Notes under the pieces: model-generated
Seen by the model: the letters and a program-made list of their open reading frames with translations, nothing else
Told to the model about the DNA's origin: nothing
Databases searched by the model: none
Translations under genes and position numbers: made by a program
Shown: in pieces, positions 1 to 10,017 of the stretch
Numbering within the stretch: position 1 is the stretch's first letter
Layout of the letters: each line of letters starts with the position of its first letter
Assembly: GCF_016427505.1 (NCBI RefSeq)
Contig: NZ_JAELXS010000010.1
Coordinates: forward strand, 1 to 64,000
Direction of reading: 5' to 3'
Length of the DNA stretch: 64,000 nucleotides
DNA from: Sphingomonas mollis
GTDB lineage: Bacteria; Pseudomonadota; Alphaproteobacteria; Sphingomonadales; Sphingomonadaceae

Positions 1-249
1 CAAGGTGATGTCGGGCGTCGCCTTGTAAGCCTCCAGGATCAATCCGGCATGCGCCTCGATCCTCATCGATCGTCGATTTCCGCCCTGCGGCAGCGGTGCT
101 GGCGTCCCGTGCTGGCTCGCAAGCTGCTGCCACCGGACGGCGCTCGCGGCACTGACACCGAACTGTACCGCGGCCTGCCGACGTGACAGACCACCCGCGA
201 TCGCCGCCACAACCCTGTCCCGAAGATCTGCCGACAATGACCGCGCCAT
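1..249 (-). CDS. IS630-type transposase, N-terminal part (runs off the window)
   Basis: The reading frame starts at an ATG at 249 and stays open to the window edge (83 codons). The protein begins MARSLSADLRDRVVAAI, followed by a helix-turn-helix of the kind GLSRRQAAVQFGVSAASAVRWQQ and a PLPQGG stretch. This is the usual start of IS630/Tc1-mariner-type transposases (orfA-like half) common in sphingomonads. The DDE catalytic part would lie outside the window, so whether the element is intact cannot be judged. It is divergent from the autotransporter gene that follows, so the element end lies between 250 and about 330. Confidence 0.85.
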   Translation of the reverse strand, partial: MARSLSADLRDRVVAAIAGGLSRRQAAVQFGVSAASAVRWQQLASQHGTPAPLPQGGNRRSMRIEAHAGLILEAYKATPDITL

Positions 250-279
250 CCATGCCAGCTTCCTCCACCGGCATGAATC

Positions 280-323
280 CTGAATCAGAAAATCGCGGCG
301 ACGGGAATCCCTTTATGATTCAG
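280..323. repeat. Short inverted repeat, possible IS630 end
   Basis: CTGAATCA at 280-287 is repeated inverted as TGATTCAG at 316-323, just upstream of the transposase start. It may be part of the terminal region of the IS630-type element or its promoter operator. The opposite end of the element is outside the window, so a terminal repeat or TA target duplication cannot be checked. Confidence 0.3.
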
Positions 324-471
324 CCCGGTGAGAAACCGCTCTAGCCGGGATACATACCGGAGGCCGGCGCTGCGGTTAAATTGCCGGTTCCATGAACATT
401 TCATTGCGTTGGATACTGGACAGTAACCACCCCCGTGGTTAGCCAACAGGCTGAAATCGGGGGGATACGGA

Positions 472-3400
472 ATGCTGAAGGGGATGCTGCTGGCGCGGCC
501 GGTTCGGGCGCGGGCGTTGCAGACGAGTGCGATCACGCTGGCGATCATGGCGGCCGGACCCGCCTTCGGCCAATGCTCCCCCGATCCGGCGCCGGTGAAC
601 GGCACCACCATCTGCAGCGGCACCGACAGCAACGGCCTGAACGTCACGACATCCGGCACGACGGTGAACGTGCTGGCCGGCGCCACGGTATCGGGCAGTG
701 GCGCACCCGCGATCGCGGTGCAGATCGCGCCGACCGCCAATTTCTATTACGCCTATACGACGCTGTCGGTGGCGGGGCGGGTCGATGGCGGCGCCGGTGC
801 CGGCGCACGATTGCTGTGGCAGCCCGCAGCAAGCGGGTTCGCTTCCTTCGAAAGCCGTCTCACGATGACCGTGACGGCGGGCGGGGTCGTCACCGGCAAT
901 AACGGCATCGTCGTGGGCCAGTCGGCGTCGGGCTTCGGCAACGCGTATGTCACGCTGGACAATGCCGGCACGATCACTGGTACGGGCGGTATCGCACTGT
1001 TGTCGACCACCCCAGCCTATGCCGGCTTTTCGTCGATCATCAACCGGGCGGGCGGCGTCATCGGCGCGATCAGCGCGCCGATCGGTACAGTCAACAACGC
1101 CGGCACGATCGATGGCGGCAGCCGCAGCGCGATCGACTGGGGAACGGTATCCGGCCCGGTCTATGGCGATGTCACCAACAGCGGTACGATCACGGCTGCG
1201 AGCAGCGCGGCGACGCTGGTCAACGTGCCGGGCGGCCGGACGATCACCAATAGCGGCAGCATCGCCAACACCGGCACCGGCGCGGCGATCACCGGTGACA
1301 ACCTGACGCTGACGAATGCGGCGGGCGGCAGTGTCGCCAGCACGGGTACGACGGCGATCCGTGCCAATACATTCATCAACCTGACCAATCGCGGTACGAT
1401 CGACGGCGATGTCGTTACCGCAGCCGCACCCACCTACACCACCGGCAGCCGGATCGATTCAAGCGCCGGCACGATCAACGGTGGCGTGCTGTTCGGGGCA
1501 GGCGACGATACGCTGGTCGCCGATTATGCCGATGGACAGATCGTCACCGGCATCACCGGGACGATCGATGGCGGCGCAGGCACCGACATGCTGCGCATCG
1601 GCCTTACCCGCAATGCGACGATCGCGGCCGCGATAGCGCTGCCGACGAATTTCGAACGGTTGACGCTGGCCCCGAACAGCGGCGTGACCGCGACGCTGGC
1701 GGACGGGTTCGGCGGACCGATCCGGATCGCGGGCAGCGGCACGATCACCAACCGTACGACGCTGTCGGACGCGACGCAGGTCGTGACCTCCGATTTCGGT
1801 TCGAACGGATCGCCGACCTTCATCAATGCCGGGACGTTGCGCACCATCACGGCGGGCATCGCCGGCACCTATGCGCTGAACCTGTCGTCGATCACCCGTT
1901 TCGAGAATAGCGGCTCCGTGGACGCGGCCGGCAACGGCGTATCGTTCGGTTCGCAAGGGGCATTCGTCAACAGCGGCACGATCACTGCGGCGGGCACGGC
2001 GGTTTCGGTCTTCAGTTCCAGTTTCGCCAATAGCGGGACGATCCTGTCGACCGGCGGGGTCGGGGCCACATTGTCCGGATCATATGGATCGAACTGGACC
2101 AACAGCGGCCGGATAGAGGGAGCCGTGGGCGGTGTCCGCCTGTCGAGCGACTTCGCCAACACCGGCACCATCACCTCGGCCGGCACCGGCGTGATCCTCG
2201 ACGCCTATGGCATCATCAACAACCGCGCGGGCGGCACCATCAGCGGCGGGACGCGGGCGATCGGGCCGCAGTCGTCGAACAGCTATGTCTTCGGTGCCAC
2301 CGTCGCCAATGCCGGGACGATCAGTGGCGACGTCGCCCTGACGGGGCAATCGTTCGGTTCCACATCCAGCTACAATCGCTATTTCGCGCTGCCGGGCGGG
2401 GTATTGAACGGCAACCTGACGCTCGCCAGTAGCGACATGCTGGTGACCGAACTGGTCAACACCGGCACCGGCGCCTTTGCGGGGATCACCGGCACGGTAT
2501 CCGCGACGAACGCCGCGCTGCTGTACCGCGTCCGCAGCGATGCCAGCGCCACGAACGCCGTACCGGCCGGCTTCAGCAGCATCGGTTACGACCTGTTCGA
2601 TAAGGCGACACTGACGCTGACCGGGCCGGCATCCACGCGCCCGTTGACCCTGGCCGGACAAGGCACCGTCGACCTGACCGCCGATATCGCCACGACGACC
2701 CAGCCGGCGATCGGCACCACCTCCACGCAGGTCGCACCGGGCGAAAGCTATCTGCAGAACGCCCTGACCATCACCAGCCGTGGCACATTGACGCTGACGC
2801 GGGCCGACAGGTCGTCCTATCCCTATGCAGTGGTGGCACTGGGCAGCGGCGACAGCTTCGTCAACGCCGGTACGATCGTCGCTCGCGATCAGGCTGCCAC
2901 GACCTTCAGCCCAATCACCGCGATCGGTGGGGGCGGGGCCGTCACCAACAGCGGGACGATCACGCTGGACGGCACGATCGGCGTGCAGGGGGCGCAGAGC
3001 ATCACCAATACCGGTACGATCACACAGGTGGTCGGCGGACGGGCGGCGACGGGTATTCGCGCCGGCTACGGCACGACCAGTTTGACCAACAGCGGCACGA
3101 TCGACGTCGCGGGCAACGCTGTCTTCGGCGACTATTACGGGCTGACGATCACCAATTCGGGCCGTATCTCCAGTTCGACTACGACCGCGATCGCATTGGC
3201 CTCCTATGGATCGGGAACGATCAGCAATCTGACGGGCGGCACCATAACGGGCGGCGCCGGGCAAGCGATCCGGATGGCAGGCGGCACGGTGACGAACGCC
3301 GGTACGATCACCGGATCGGTGGATCTCGGCTATAGCGACTATGGTCGCTCCTATGCTCAAGCGGTCTATACCGCCAATGGCGGCACGATCGCGGGCGACC

Positions 3401-6400
3401 TGCGCTTCGGCGACGGCGACGACATCTTCGTCGCGATGGATGACATCGCCGGCGTCAGCGGCACGATCGACGGCGGTGCCGGCAACGACACCTATGTCCA
3501 TGCCCGCTCCACCACCGGCACGGTCACGCTCGGCGCCCTGACCGCGACCGGGTTCGAACGCGAGGGCGTACGCGCCCTGGGATCGACCACCGTCGCCACG
3601 ATCAACGCCGCGGCACCGGTCGCGGGCGATCTGTTCGTCTCGGGCGATGGCTCAATCGTCAATGGCGCGACGCTGAACGGCGCGGTGCGTACCGGCTCGG
3701 TCTATAACGATCCGACGGTCGGTACGGCGACGCTGGCCGCCTTCACCAACAATGCGACGATCGCGGGCGGCTTCTCCGGCACGGTCGGCAGCTTCACCAA
3801 CAGCGGCACGATCGGGTCCGCGACGCTGACGGCACCGGCGGTAACACTCTACGACAGCGCATCGTTCACCAACAGCGGCACGATCACCACCACCACGCAG
3901 AACGACGCGCTGTACGTGTCGGGACAGCGATCGACCACGATCGCCAATAGCGGAACGATCAAGGGCGGCGGGGTGAGTGCTTTCCTATATGCCTATGCGC
4001 CGAACGACGGCGCGGCGCCCGATCCGCTCGTGCTCACGACGACGAACAGCGGTACGATCACGGGTAGCCGTCGGGGGATGTCGCTTCGCGCCAGCACCTT
4101 TACGGCCGGCGGGGCGGCAACGGTGACCGTCGCCAACACCGGCACGATCGAGGCGACCGGGCAGGACGGTGTCGGTATCAGCCTGTCGGCCAGCGGGATC
4201 GTCGGCAGCACCAGCGGCCAGACGGCGATCACGGTGAACAATGCGGGGACGATCCGCGCCAATGCGGGTGGTTCGCCGATCCCCGCCGATCCCTATGCCG
4301 GCGCGTCGGTCATCTTCGGCAGCACCCCGGCCATCGCCGTTTCCTATGGCGCGCGCGCGATCGACAATACGCAGATCGGCAACGCCAGCGGGGGCGTAAT
4401 CGAGGCGAGCGGCACCCTGTCGGCAGCGATCATGGGTTATGGCGCGCTCGATCTCACCAACGCCGGCACGATCCGGGGCGGGGCCGGCACCACGCTTAGC
4501 CGTACCGACTCGCTGGCGACCTATATCGGCTCGACCTACCTTGCCGGCGCCGTCCAGACCATCGGCGCGGCCGACGATCGTATCGTCAACACCGGCACGA
4601 TCACCGGATCGATCGCGCTGGGTGCGGGCAACGACCGCATCGAGAATTACGGGCGGATCGAGGGCGACGTGTTCCTGGGTCTGGGCGACGACACCTTCCT
4701 CCAGCGCGCGGGCGCGACGCTGGTCGGGACGGTCGATGGCGGCGCGGGCACCGATAGCCTCATCGTCGATGCGACGGGCGGCGGGACGGTGAACGGCAGC
4801 CAGTTCGTCAATTTCGAACGCTTCAGCCAGATCGGGCAGGGCGTCGTCACCTATGCCGGCAGCTTCGCCTTCGACACGATCGGGGTGAGCGGCGGGACGG
4901 TGACGGTCGCGGCGGGCCAGACGCTGGCCAGCACCGGCGAGACCACCGTCACCGGCAGCGATGCGGCCGAGACGCTGGTCAACAACGGTACGATCCTGGG
5001 CGCGGTGGCGCTGGGCGGGGGTGACGACAGCTTCGTCGAGGGCGCGGGCAGCCGCGTCGCGGGCGGCGTCGATGGCGGGGCAGGCAGCGACCTGTATACC
5101 GTGGCGCTCGTCGGCAACCGCAGCGGCATCGGCCAGCGCAGCGGATTCGAGCGGCTGGCGGTGACGGGTAGCGGCACGTTGTCGCTGACGCTCGACCAGC
5201 GGTTCGACACGGTATCGCTGACGAACACCGGCCTGAACCTGGCACTGGCCGGGCAGACGGTGGGGTCGGTGACGGGCTCCGACGGCAACGAGATGCTGGC
5301 GGTGGATGGCGACATCGCGGTCGTGTCGCTGGGCGCGGGCGACGACACGCTGGCGCTGGGGACGACACGCGCGACCGGCCGGTATCTGGGCGGCGCGGGC
5401 AACGACACGCTGCGCTTCACCGCGACCGGGCCGGTCGTGCTGGGCGGCAGCGCGACGGGGTTCGAGCAGGTCGCGCTGGCGGGCAATGTCCTTGCCGTGA
5501 CCGGCACGTTGGGCAGCGCGGGGGCGGCCTTGTCGTTCGGCGCGGGCGACCAGCAGCTGACGGTCGCCGATGGCGGGACGCTGGCGGGGGCGATCGATCT
5601 GGGCGCGGGTAACGACAGCTTCCGCCTGACCGCGAACGCAACGCTGAACGGCACCGTATCGGGCGGAGCGGGCACTGATATCGCGACGGTCGAGCTGACG
5701 GGCAACCGCACGCTGGCCGCCACCACGTTGCGCGATTTCGAGACGCTGGCGACCGAGGGTAGCGGCACCCTGTCGCTCGCCGGCACGCAAAGCTATGGCC
5801 AGATCGTCGCCAGCGGCGATCTGGCAGTCGCGGCCGGCAACAGCCTGACGGCCACGCAGGTCCGGTTCGGGGCGGGCAACAACCGGTTCACGGTCGCCGG
5901 CCAGTTCGCGGGCGCGGTCGATGGCGGCGCGGGCAGCGACACGATCGCCGTATCGGGCGGCAGCGCAACGGCGCCGGTGGCGTTCTCCACCATCGCCAAT
6001 GTCGAGGCGTTCGGCATGACCGGCGGGTATGCGACGATCGCCAACAGCGGCACGCTGGGCGCCATCGACCTGACGGGCGGGCGACTGGTCGGGCTGGCCG
6101 GATCGACCATCACCGCGCCGCGGATCGCGGTGGGGCAGCGGGCGACCTTCGGTTCGGCCGGCACCGTGATCGGCAACATCGCCGTCGCGGGAACGCTGAG
6201 CCCCGGTGCGTCGCCGGGTACGATGACGGTGACGGGCAATGTCGCGCTCGCCGGCACGTCGCTGTCGCTGTTCGAGCTGACCCCGACCGTGTCGGACAAG
6301 CTGGTCGTGGCCGGCACCCTGTCGATCGCCACGGGTGCGACGTTGCAGATCGTGTCGACCGGCACGCTGCGCCCCGGCACGTCGTACGACCTGATCACCG

Positions 6401-7599
6401 CCAGCGGCGGGATCAGCGGCAGCTTCACCACCGTCCAGAAGCCCGACAACGTGTTCGGTTTCATCGTCCAGCGCGCCGATCGCCTGCAACTGATCGGCCA
6501 GTTCCTGGGCGATGCGGGCTTCTCGCCACAGGTCGGCCGCAGCATCGCCTATGCCAATGCGACGCTGGCCGTGCAGCCGGCGACGAGCACGCTGTTTGCC
6601 GCCCTGCCGGCGCTGCTGACCAGTTCGGGCGCATCGAACGCACAGGCGTTCGCGCGGTTGACGCCCGAGGCCTATGCCTCCGCAAGCCAGCTCGGCATCG
6701 ACAATGCGCTGACGCTGGCGCAGACCGCGCGCGGGCCGGCGATCGCCACGGATCGCGAGGATGTCGGCCTGTTCACCTTCGCGCAGACGCTGGGCCAATG
6801 GCATACGCTGGGCGGCGATCCGGCGACGGGCACCGCGACGGCGCGCAGCCAGGGGTACGGCATGCTCGGCGGGCTGGGCATCGGCGATCGTAGCTGGGCG
6901 GTCGGCGCGTTCGCCGGCTATCTCAACAGCCGCCAGCAGATCGCGGCGCTGGGCACGCGGACGCGGACGAACGGCTTCGTCGCCGGCGTGCATGGCCGCT
7001 ATGCTGCGGACAACGGCTTCGGCTTCAGCGCGTCGATCCTGTACGATGGCGGCGATGCGCGGACCGAGCGGGCGCTACCCGGCACGGCCAGCGCGACCGG
7101 CGCGACCGGCCGGTACGACCTGCACAGCTGGGTCAGCGACGTGTCGGTCAGCTATGCGACGGACATGGCCGGCGACTGGACGCTGGAGCCGAAGCTGGGC
7201 GTCACCTATGTCCGCACCACCCGTGACGGGCTGGGCGAGGCGGGCGGCAGCCCCTTCGCACTGACGGTCGCGCGCGACCGGCATGCCGCGGGCTTTGCCG
7301 ATGCGGGCGTGTCGCTGGGGCGCAGCGACGCCTTGGACGCGCCGTTCCGGCCGTTCGTGGCGCTGGGCGCGCGGTACCAGATCGAGGGACGCCGCACCGA
7401 CGCGTCGGGCGGCTATGCCGGTGGTGGCCTCGGCCTGTCGGCACTGGGCGCCGGTCGCGCGGAACTGGTCGGCACCGCGGCGGGCGGTGTCGCCTATCGC
7501 TTCGCCAACGGGATCGACCTGTTCACCGCCGCCTCGGCCCAGACCGGGCGTGACGATCATCAGGAGACGATCACGACCGGCGTGCGGCTGCGGTTCTGA
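472..7599 (+). CDS. Giant autotransporter (type Va) with repetitive passenger
   Basis: 2375 residues, with an ATG eight bases after a GGGGGG Shine-Dalgarno. A signal peptide ends near residue 33 (AIMAAGPAFGQ). A beta-helix-type passenger of about 2050 residues is built from dozens of degenerate NSGTIT / NAGTI units. The C-terminal 270 or so residues look like an autotransporter beta-barrel (alternating aromatic strands such as WAVGAFAGYLNSR, ending in VRLRF with a terminal Phe). The passenger also carries many acidic Gly-Asp blocks (LGAGDDTL, DGGAGTDMLRIG, GGAGNDTLRF) resembling RTX-type calcium-binding turns. Likely a surface adhesin or biofilm protein, inserted through the BAM machinery. 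It stands alone between the IS element and a terminator. Substrate or receptor cannot be told. Confidence 0.9.
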   Translation: MLKGMLLARPVRARALQTSAITLAIMAAGPAFGQCSPDPAPVNGTTICSGTDSNGLNVTTSGTTVNVLAGATVSGSGAPAIAVQIAPTANFYYAYTTLSVAGRVDGGAGAGARLLWQPAASGFASFESRLTMTVTAGGVVTGNNGIVVGQSASGFGNAYVTLDNAGTITGTGGIALLSTTPAYAGFSSIINRAGGVIGAISAPIGTVNNAGTIDGGSRSAIDWGTVSGPVYGDVTNSGTITAASSAATLVNVPGGRTITNSGSIANTGTGAAITGDNLTLTNAAGGSVASTGTTAIRANTFINLTNRGTIDGDVVTAAAPTYTTGSRIDSSAGTINGGVLFGAGDDTLVADYADGQIVTGITGTIDGGAGTDMLRIGLTRNATIAAAIALPTNFERLTLAPNSGVTATLADGFGGPIRIAGSGTITNRTTLSDATQVVTSDFGSNGSPTFINAGTLRTITAGIAGTYALNLSSITRFENSGSVDAAGNGVSFGSQGAFVNSGTITAAGTAVSVFSSSFANSGTILSTGGVGATLSGSYGSNWTNSGRIEGAVGGVRLSSDFANTGTITSAGTGVILDAYGIINNRAGGTISGGTRAIGPQSSNSYVFGATVANAGTISGDVALTGQSFGSTSSYNRYFALPGGVLNGNLTLASSDMLVTELVNTGTGAFAGITGTVSATNAALLYRVRSDASATNAVPAGFSSIGYDLFDKATLTLTGPASTRPLTLAGQGTVDLTADIATTTQPAIGTTSTQVAPGESYLQNALTITSRGTLTLTRADRSSYPYAVVALGSGDSFVNAGTIVARDQAATTFSPITAIGGGGAVTNSGTITLDGTIGVQGAQSITNTGTITQVVGGRAATGIRAGYGTTSLTNSGTIDVAGNAVFGDYYGLTITNSGRISSSTTTAIALASYGSGTISNLTGGTITGGAGQAIRMAGGTVTNAGTITGSVDLGYSDYGRSYAQAVYTANGGTIAGDLRFGDGDDIFVAMDDIAGVSGTIDGGAGNDTYVHARSTTGTVTLGALTATGFEREGVRALGSTTVATINAAAPVAGDLFVSGDGSIVNGATLNGAVRTGSVYNDPTVGTATLAAFTNNATIAGGFSGTVGSFTNSGTIGSATLTAPAVTLYDSASFTNSGTITTTTQNDALYVSGQRSTTIANSGTIKGGGVSAFLYAYAPNDGAAPDPLVLTTTNSGTITGSRRGMSLRASTFTAGGAATVTVANTGTIEATGQDGVGISLSASGIVGSTSGQTAITVNNAGTIRANAGGSPIPADPYAGASVIFGSTPAIAVSYGARAIDNTQIGNASGGVIEASGTLSAAIMGYGALDLTNAGTIRGGAGTTLSRTDSLATYIGSTYLAGAVQTIGAADDRIVNTGTITGSIALGAGNDRIENYGRIEGDVFLGLGDDTFLQRAGATLVGTVDGGAGTDSLIVDATGGGTVNGSQFVNFERFSQIGQGVVTYAGSFAFDTIGVSGGTVTVAAGQTLASTGETTVTGSDAAETLVNNGTILGAVALGGGDDSFVEGAGSRVAGGVDGGAGSDLYTVALVGNRSGIGQRSGFERLAVTGSGTLSLTLDQRFDTVSLTNTGLNLALAGQTVGSVTGSDGNEMLAVDGDIAVVSLGAGDDTLALGTTRATGRYLGGAGNDTLRFTATGPVVLGGSATGFEQVALAGNVLAVTGTLGSAGAALSFGAGDQQLTVADGGTLAGAIDLGAGNDSFRLTANATLNGTVSGGAGTDIATVELTGNRTLAATTLRDFETLATEGSGTLSLAGTQSYGQIVASGDLAVAAGNSLTATQVRFGAGNNRFTVAGQFAGAVDGGAGSDTIAVSGGSATAPVAFSTIANVEAFGMTGGYATIANSGTLGAIDLTGGRLVGLAGSTITAPRIAVGQRATFGSAGTVIGNIAVAGTLSPGASPGTMTVTGNVALAGTSLSLFELTPTVSDKLVVAGTLSIATGATLQIVSTGTLRPGTSYDLITASGGISGSFTTVQKPDNVFGFIVQRADRLQLIGQFLGDAGFSPQVGRSIAYANATLAVQPATSTLFAALPALLTSSGASNAQAFARLTPEAYASASQLGIDNALTLAQTARGPAIATDREDVGLFTFAQTLGQWHTLGGDPATGTATARSQGYGMLGGLGIGDRSWAVGAFAGYLNSRQQIAALGTRTRTNGFVAGVHGRYAADNGFGFSASILYDGGDARTERALPGTASATGATGRYDLHSWVSDVSVSYATDMAGDWTLEPKLGVTYVRTTRDGLGEAGGSPFALTVARDRHAAGFADAGVSLGRSDALDAPFRPFVALGARYQIEGRRTDASGGYAGGGLGLSALGAGRAELVGTAAGGVAYRFANGIDLFTAASAQTGRDDHQETITTGVRLRF

Positions 7600-7604
7600 T
7601 AAAG

Positions 7605-7644
7605 AAAGGTATAGGTGTAGACATGCCTACATCTTACCTTTTTA
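7605..7644 (+). terminator. Rho-independent terminator of the autotransporter gene
   Basis: AAAGGTATAGGTGTAG pairs imperfectly with CTACATCTTACCTTT across a short loop and is followed by TTTTTAT, six bases after the autotransporter stop codon. The rest of the gap to 7890 is A+T-richer than its surroundings and shows no further gene. Confidence 0.75.
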
Positions 7645-7890
7645 TAACATCTGGCGTCCATAAAAATTAATTTATTGATGCACTGATATACTACAGTGAC
7701 ACACAAATATGGTTGAGATAGATGGTGATTGGCGGCGTCCGGGGCCTCTGGGCGTGCCGATCCTTTAATGGACTCCTTCGGTTGCGTCCGGCCAGCGCAA
7801 CCGACTTTTTACTCGCAGTCAGCCATTACACTTTGTCTACGTTTCGCCGGAAGCGGTCCGGCACGCAGTGGAAACCAAGGATGACGGGCA

Positions 7891-8121
7891 ATGATATATT
7901 ACAGGCTGAATCCACGAGTCCGTCTCTTCATCGAACAGGTCGTCTGGGTTGGTGGTGCCTATCTCGCCGTCACCGGTCTGCTGGCGATCGTACAGGGGCG
8001 CGCAACCGGTCCGGATTGGTGGATCATCCCGATCTTTCTTGTCGCTGCGGCAGTCGGCGCCTGTATCCGCGAGATTCCCTACAATATCAGGGCAACGGAC
8101 CTTTCCAGCGCGGACAAATAG
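7891..8121 (+). CDS. Small two-helix membrane protein, unknown
   Basis: 76 residues. Two hydrophobic segments are visible: residues about 15-33 (VVWVGGAYLAVTGLLAIV) and 43-58 (WWIIPIFLVAAAVGACI), joined by a short polar loop with GPDWW. The N-terminus is basic (YYRLNPRVR), which predicts an inner-membrane hairpin. AAGGA lies 12 bases upstream of the ATG. I do not recognise a named family. It precedes the secreted-protein gene at 8206 on the same strand by about 85 bases and may be co-transcribed with it. Confidence 0.6.
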   Translation: MIYYRLNPRVRLFIEQVVWVGGAYLAVTGLLAIVQGRATGPDWWIIPIFLVAAAVGACIREIPYNIRATDLSSADK

Positions 8122-8171
8122 CCGAACGCTGGTTTCAGAACGACCATCATGCGGGCACTCTTTTCTGACCA

Positions 8172-9362
8172 TTGACAGTTGGCGGGAACCGCAAGATCTT
8201 CGGATATGATCGGTTTGACGCTCCTGCTGCTGGCCCAAGCCGCATCCACCCCCCCCCGGTTTCACGGGAAGAGATCATCGTTGTCGGTCGCCGTGCCGAA
8301 CAGGCGTTGGCGGCGTGCCTCGCCCGTCATTGCCCGCCCGCCGAAGAAGTCGAGATGTCGCTTCAGGCTTCGGTCGAACAGTTCGCAGGTGGCCGTTACG
8401 TCGATGCGCGGCGCACCTTGCAGAATGCCATCGGGCGTAACCGCGATCATGCGGCCGATCTGCCTGGTCCGGTATCCAGCCTGTACGCCACGCTGGCGAC
8501 GGTCGCCGAGCATATGGGCGACACCAACCTGTGGCGATGGTCGGCCCTGAACAACGTGCAGGTGTTGCGCCGTTATGCGGGCGAAAACAACATCGCGACG
8601 CTGGGACAGGAGCTTTCTCTCGGCGACAATATGGTCGTTTTGGGTGACACGAGCGTAGCGGACAAGACGTACCTCACCGTCCAGCGAAAAGCGGTGGAGG
8701 GCGGATTTTCCGAACTGGCGGCGGGCGCGGCATTCCGGCGTGCCTGGTTAGCGCTGTTTCTCGAGCATAATCGGGAAGCGGAGCAATTCGCCGACGAGGC
8801 CGTCACACTGGCCGGCGCGAATAATCGACAGATGGTGGAACTGCGTGACATCCTCCGCACGCGGATCGCGATCCGTCGTGGTGACGCCGGAGCGGTGGAC
8901 ACGCTGGCGACACGATTGCGTCAGTCCGCGACCGACGCGCCAACCCTGATATTCGCTCCGCCGGTCGAGGACATCAACCGGATCGATATCAACTTCGTGG
9001 CAGATGCTTGGCATGATTCCAAAATCAGGTACGCCGATGTCGGCTACTGGATCCGCCCGGACGGCCGAACGTCGGGTGCCGAGGTGCTGCGCACTTCCGG
9101 CCTCGGCCAGTGGGCACCCGGTATTCTTCGTCAGGTCACAGAACGGCGCTACGCTCCGTTCGATGGCGAACCGGGAAGTCCGGGTAACTACCGGATCGAT
9201 CGGTTCACGGTCCGAAGCACTCTGGGTACGCCAACGGGCACCCGGATTGCCCAGCGGATGGGCAAGCTGACCGTCCATATCGTCGACCTGACAGAAACCG
9301 ACGCTATGACCGCAGAGCATCGCCAGCAATCGTCGAAGGTACTGGCGAATCCGAACAGTTGA
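8172..9362 (+). CDS. Secreted TPR-like/TonB-C-like protein, N-terminus out of frame
   Basis: The open frame to 9362 encodes a helical repeat region (residues about 35-225, including a YATLATVAEHMGD stretch) and a C-terminal part resembling a TonB C-terminal fold (ADVGYWIRPDGRT, then GILRQVTERRYAPF). In this frame the only early start is a TTG at 8172 with no signal peptide. A typical signal peptide start, ATG at 8206 (MIGLTLLLLAQAAS), lies in another frame. The two frames meet exactly in a C9 run at 8249-8257. With one more C (or two fewer) the product would be a normal exported protein continuing PVSREEIIVVGRR. The gene is therefore frameshifted, slips, or contains a sequencing error. Biochemical function unknown. 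Confidence 0.7.
   Translation: MTVGGNRKIFGYDRFDAPAAGPSRIHPPPVSREEIIVVGRRAEQALAACLARHCPPAEEVEMSLQASVEQFAGGRYVDARRTLQNAIGRNRDHAADLPGPVSSLYATLATVAEHMGDTNLWRWSALNNVQVLRRYAGENNIATLGQELSLGDNMVVLGDTSVADKTYLTVQRKAVEGGFSELAAGAAFRRAWLALFLEHNREAEQFADEAVTLAGANNRQMVELRDILRTRIAIRRGDAGAVDTLATRLRQSATDAPTLIFAPPVEDINRIDINFVADAWHDSKIRYADVGYWIRPDGRTSGAEVLRTSGLGQWAPGILRQVTERRYAPFDGEPGSPGNYRIDRFTVRSTLGTPTGTRIAQRMGKLTVHIVDLTETDAMTAEHRQQSSKVLANPNS
8249..8257. repeat. C9 homopolymer tract at a reading-frame switch
   Basis: Nine consecutive C between the signal-peptide frame (ATG 8206) and the mature-protein frame. It is a classic site for replication slippage, programmed -1 slippage or base-calling error. Confidence 0.9.
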
Positions 9363-9434
9363 GGCCGCCTAGAAATCGAACGGCCAGTCACGATGGGACC
9401 GACCGACATATTTCGGCCGGCCCCACACCTCATA

Positions 9435-9731
9435 TCACTGGCCGTTGACCAGTGCCGCCTTCTGCTCGTTCGACAGGGCGTGGGCGTTCACGTCGGCGTC
9501 GTCGATCGCTTCCTCGCGGGCGTCGCCGGCTGCGCGGGTCACGTCGGCGCGGGCCTTCATCGCGTCGCGGTCGGTGCCGGTCAGGTTGCCGGCTGCGGCG
9601 TCCATCGCGTCGGCGCGGTTGTCGGCGACCTGTTCGGCCTGATCGCCCAGCTTGTCGTCGCCCTTGCCACCGCAGGCGGTGAGCGAGAGGAGGGCGGCCG
9701 CGACCGCAGCGATCTTTGTCGAATGCTTCAT
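9435..9731 (-). CDS. Small lipoprotein
   Basis: 98 residues from the ATG at 9731, preceded by AAGGGA seven bases upstream. A longer upstream frame has no such site and was not used. The lipobox LTAC (Cys20) follows a short hydrophobic leader MKHSTKIAAVAAALLS. The mature part is acidic and alanine-rich, predicted helical (GDQAEQVADNRADAMDAA), like small sphingomonad lipoproteins of unknown role. Likely anchored to the outer or inner membrane. It converges on the gene ending at 9362. Confidence 0.8.
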   Translation of the reverse strand: MKHSTKIAAVAAALLSLTACGGKGDDKLGDQAEQVADNRADAMDAAAGNLTGTDRDAMKARADVTRAAGDAREEAIDDADVNAHALSNEQKAALVNGQ

Positions 9732-10017
9732 GATAGTCCCTTGTATTGAAATCGGTCGTGACGAGACGATCGGGGCGGGCATATGGTTGCGCTGCCGAAA
9801 CATCGCGGATGCGCGATTACTCGATACCCCGGGCGCGCGACCGGTCCCGGTCAGGTGCCGGCATGGCAATCCGACGATCACCATCCACCACGTCCGATGC
9901 CCGTCGATCAACGATCGTTGCTGAACGGCGGGTAACAAGCCCATTCAGCGTCGCAACATGACGGCCGTCTCATAACGTCTTCATGGCAGCGATGGTCTGC
10001 CGGGATGGAGATCGATC

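Noticed and set aside
2080..3501. Second antisense open frame over the autotransporter
   Set aside because: Same low-complexity composition as the mirror of Gly/Thr/Asn repeats; no coding features.
3985..6993. Very long open frame (1002 codons) antisense to the autotransporter
   Set aside because: It arises from the repetitive, G+C-rich codons of the autotransporter. The product is Arg/Ala/Asp-rich with no domain, and no ribosome site or start context fits.
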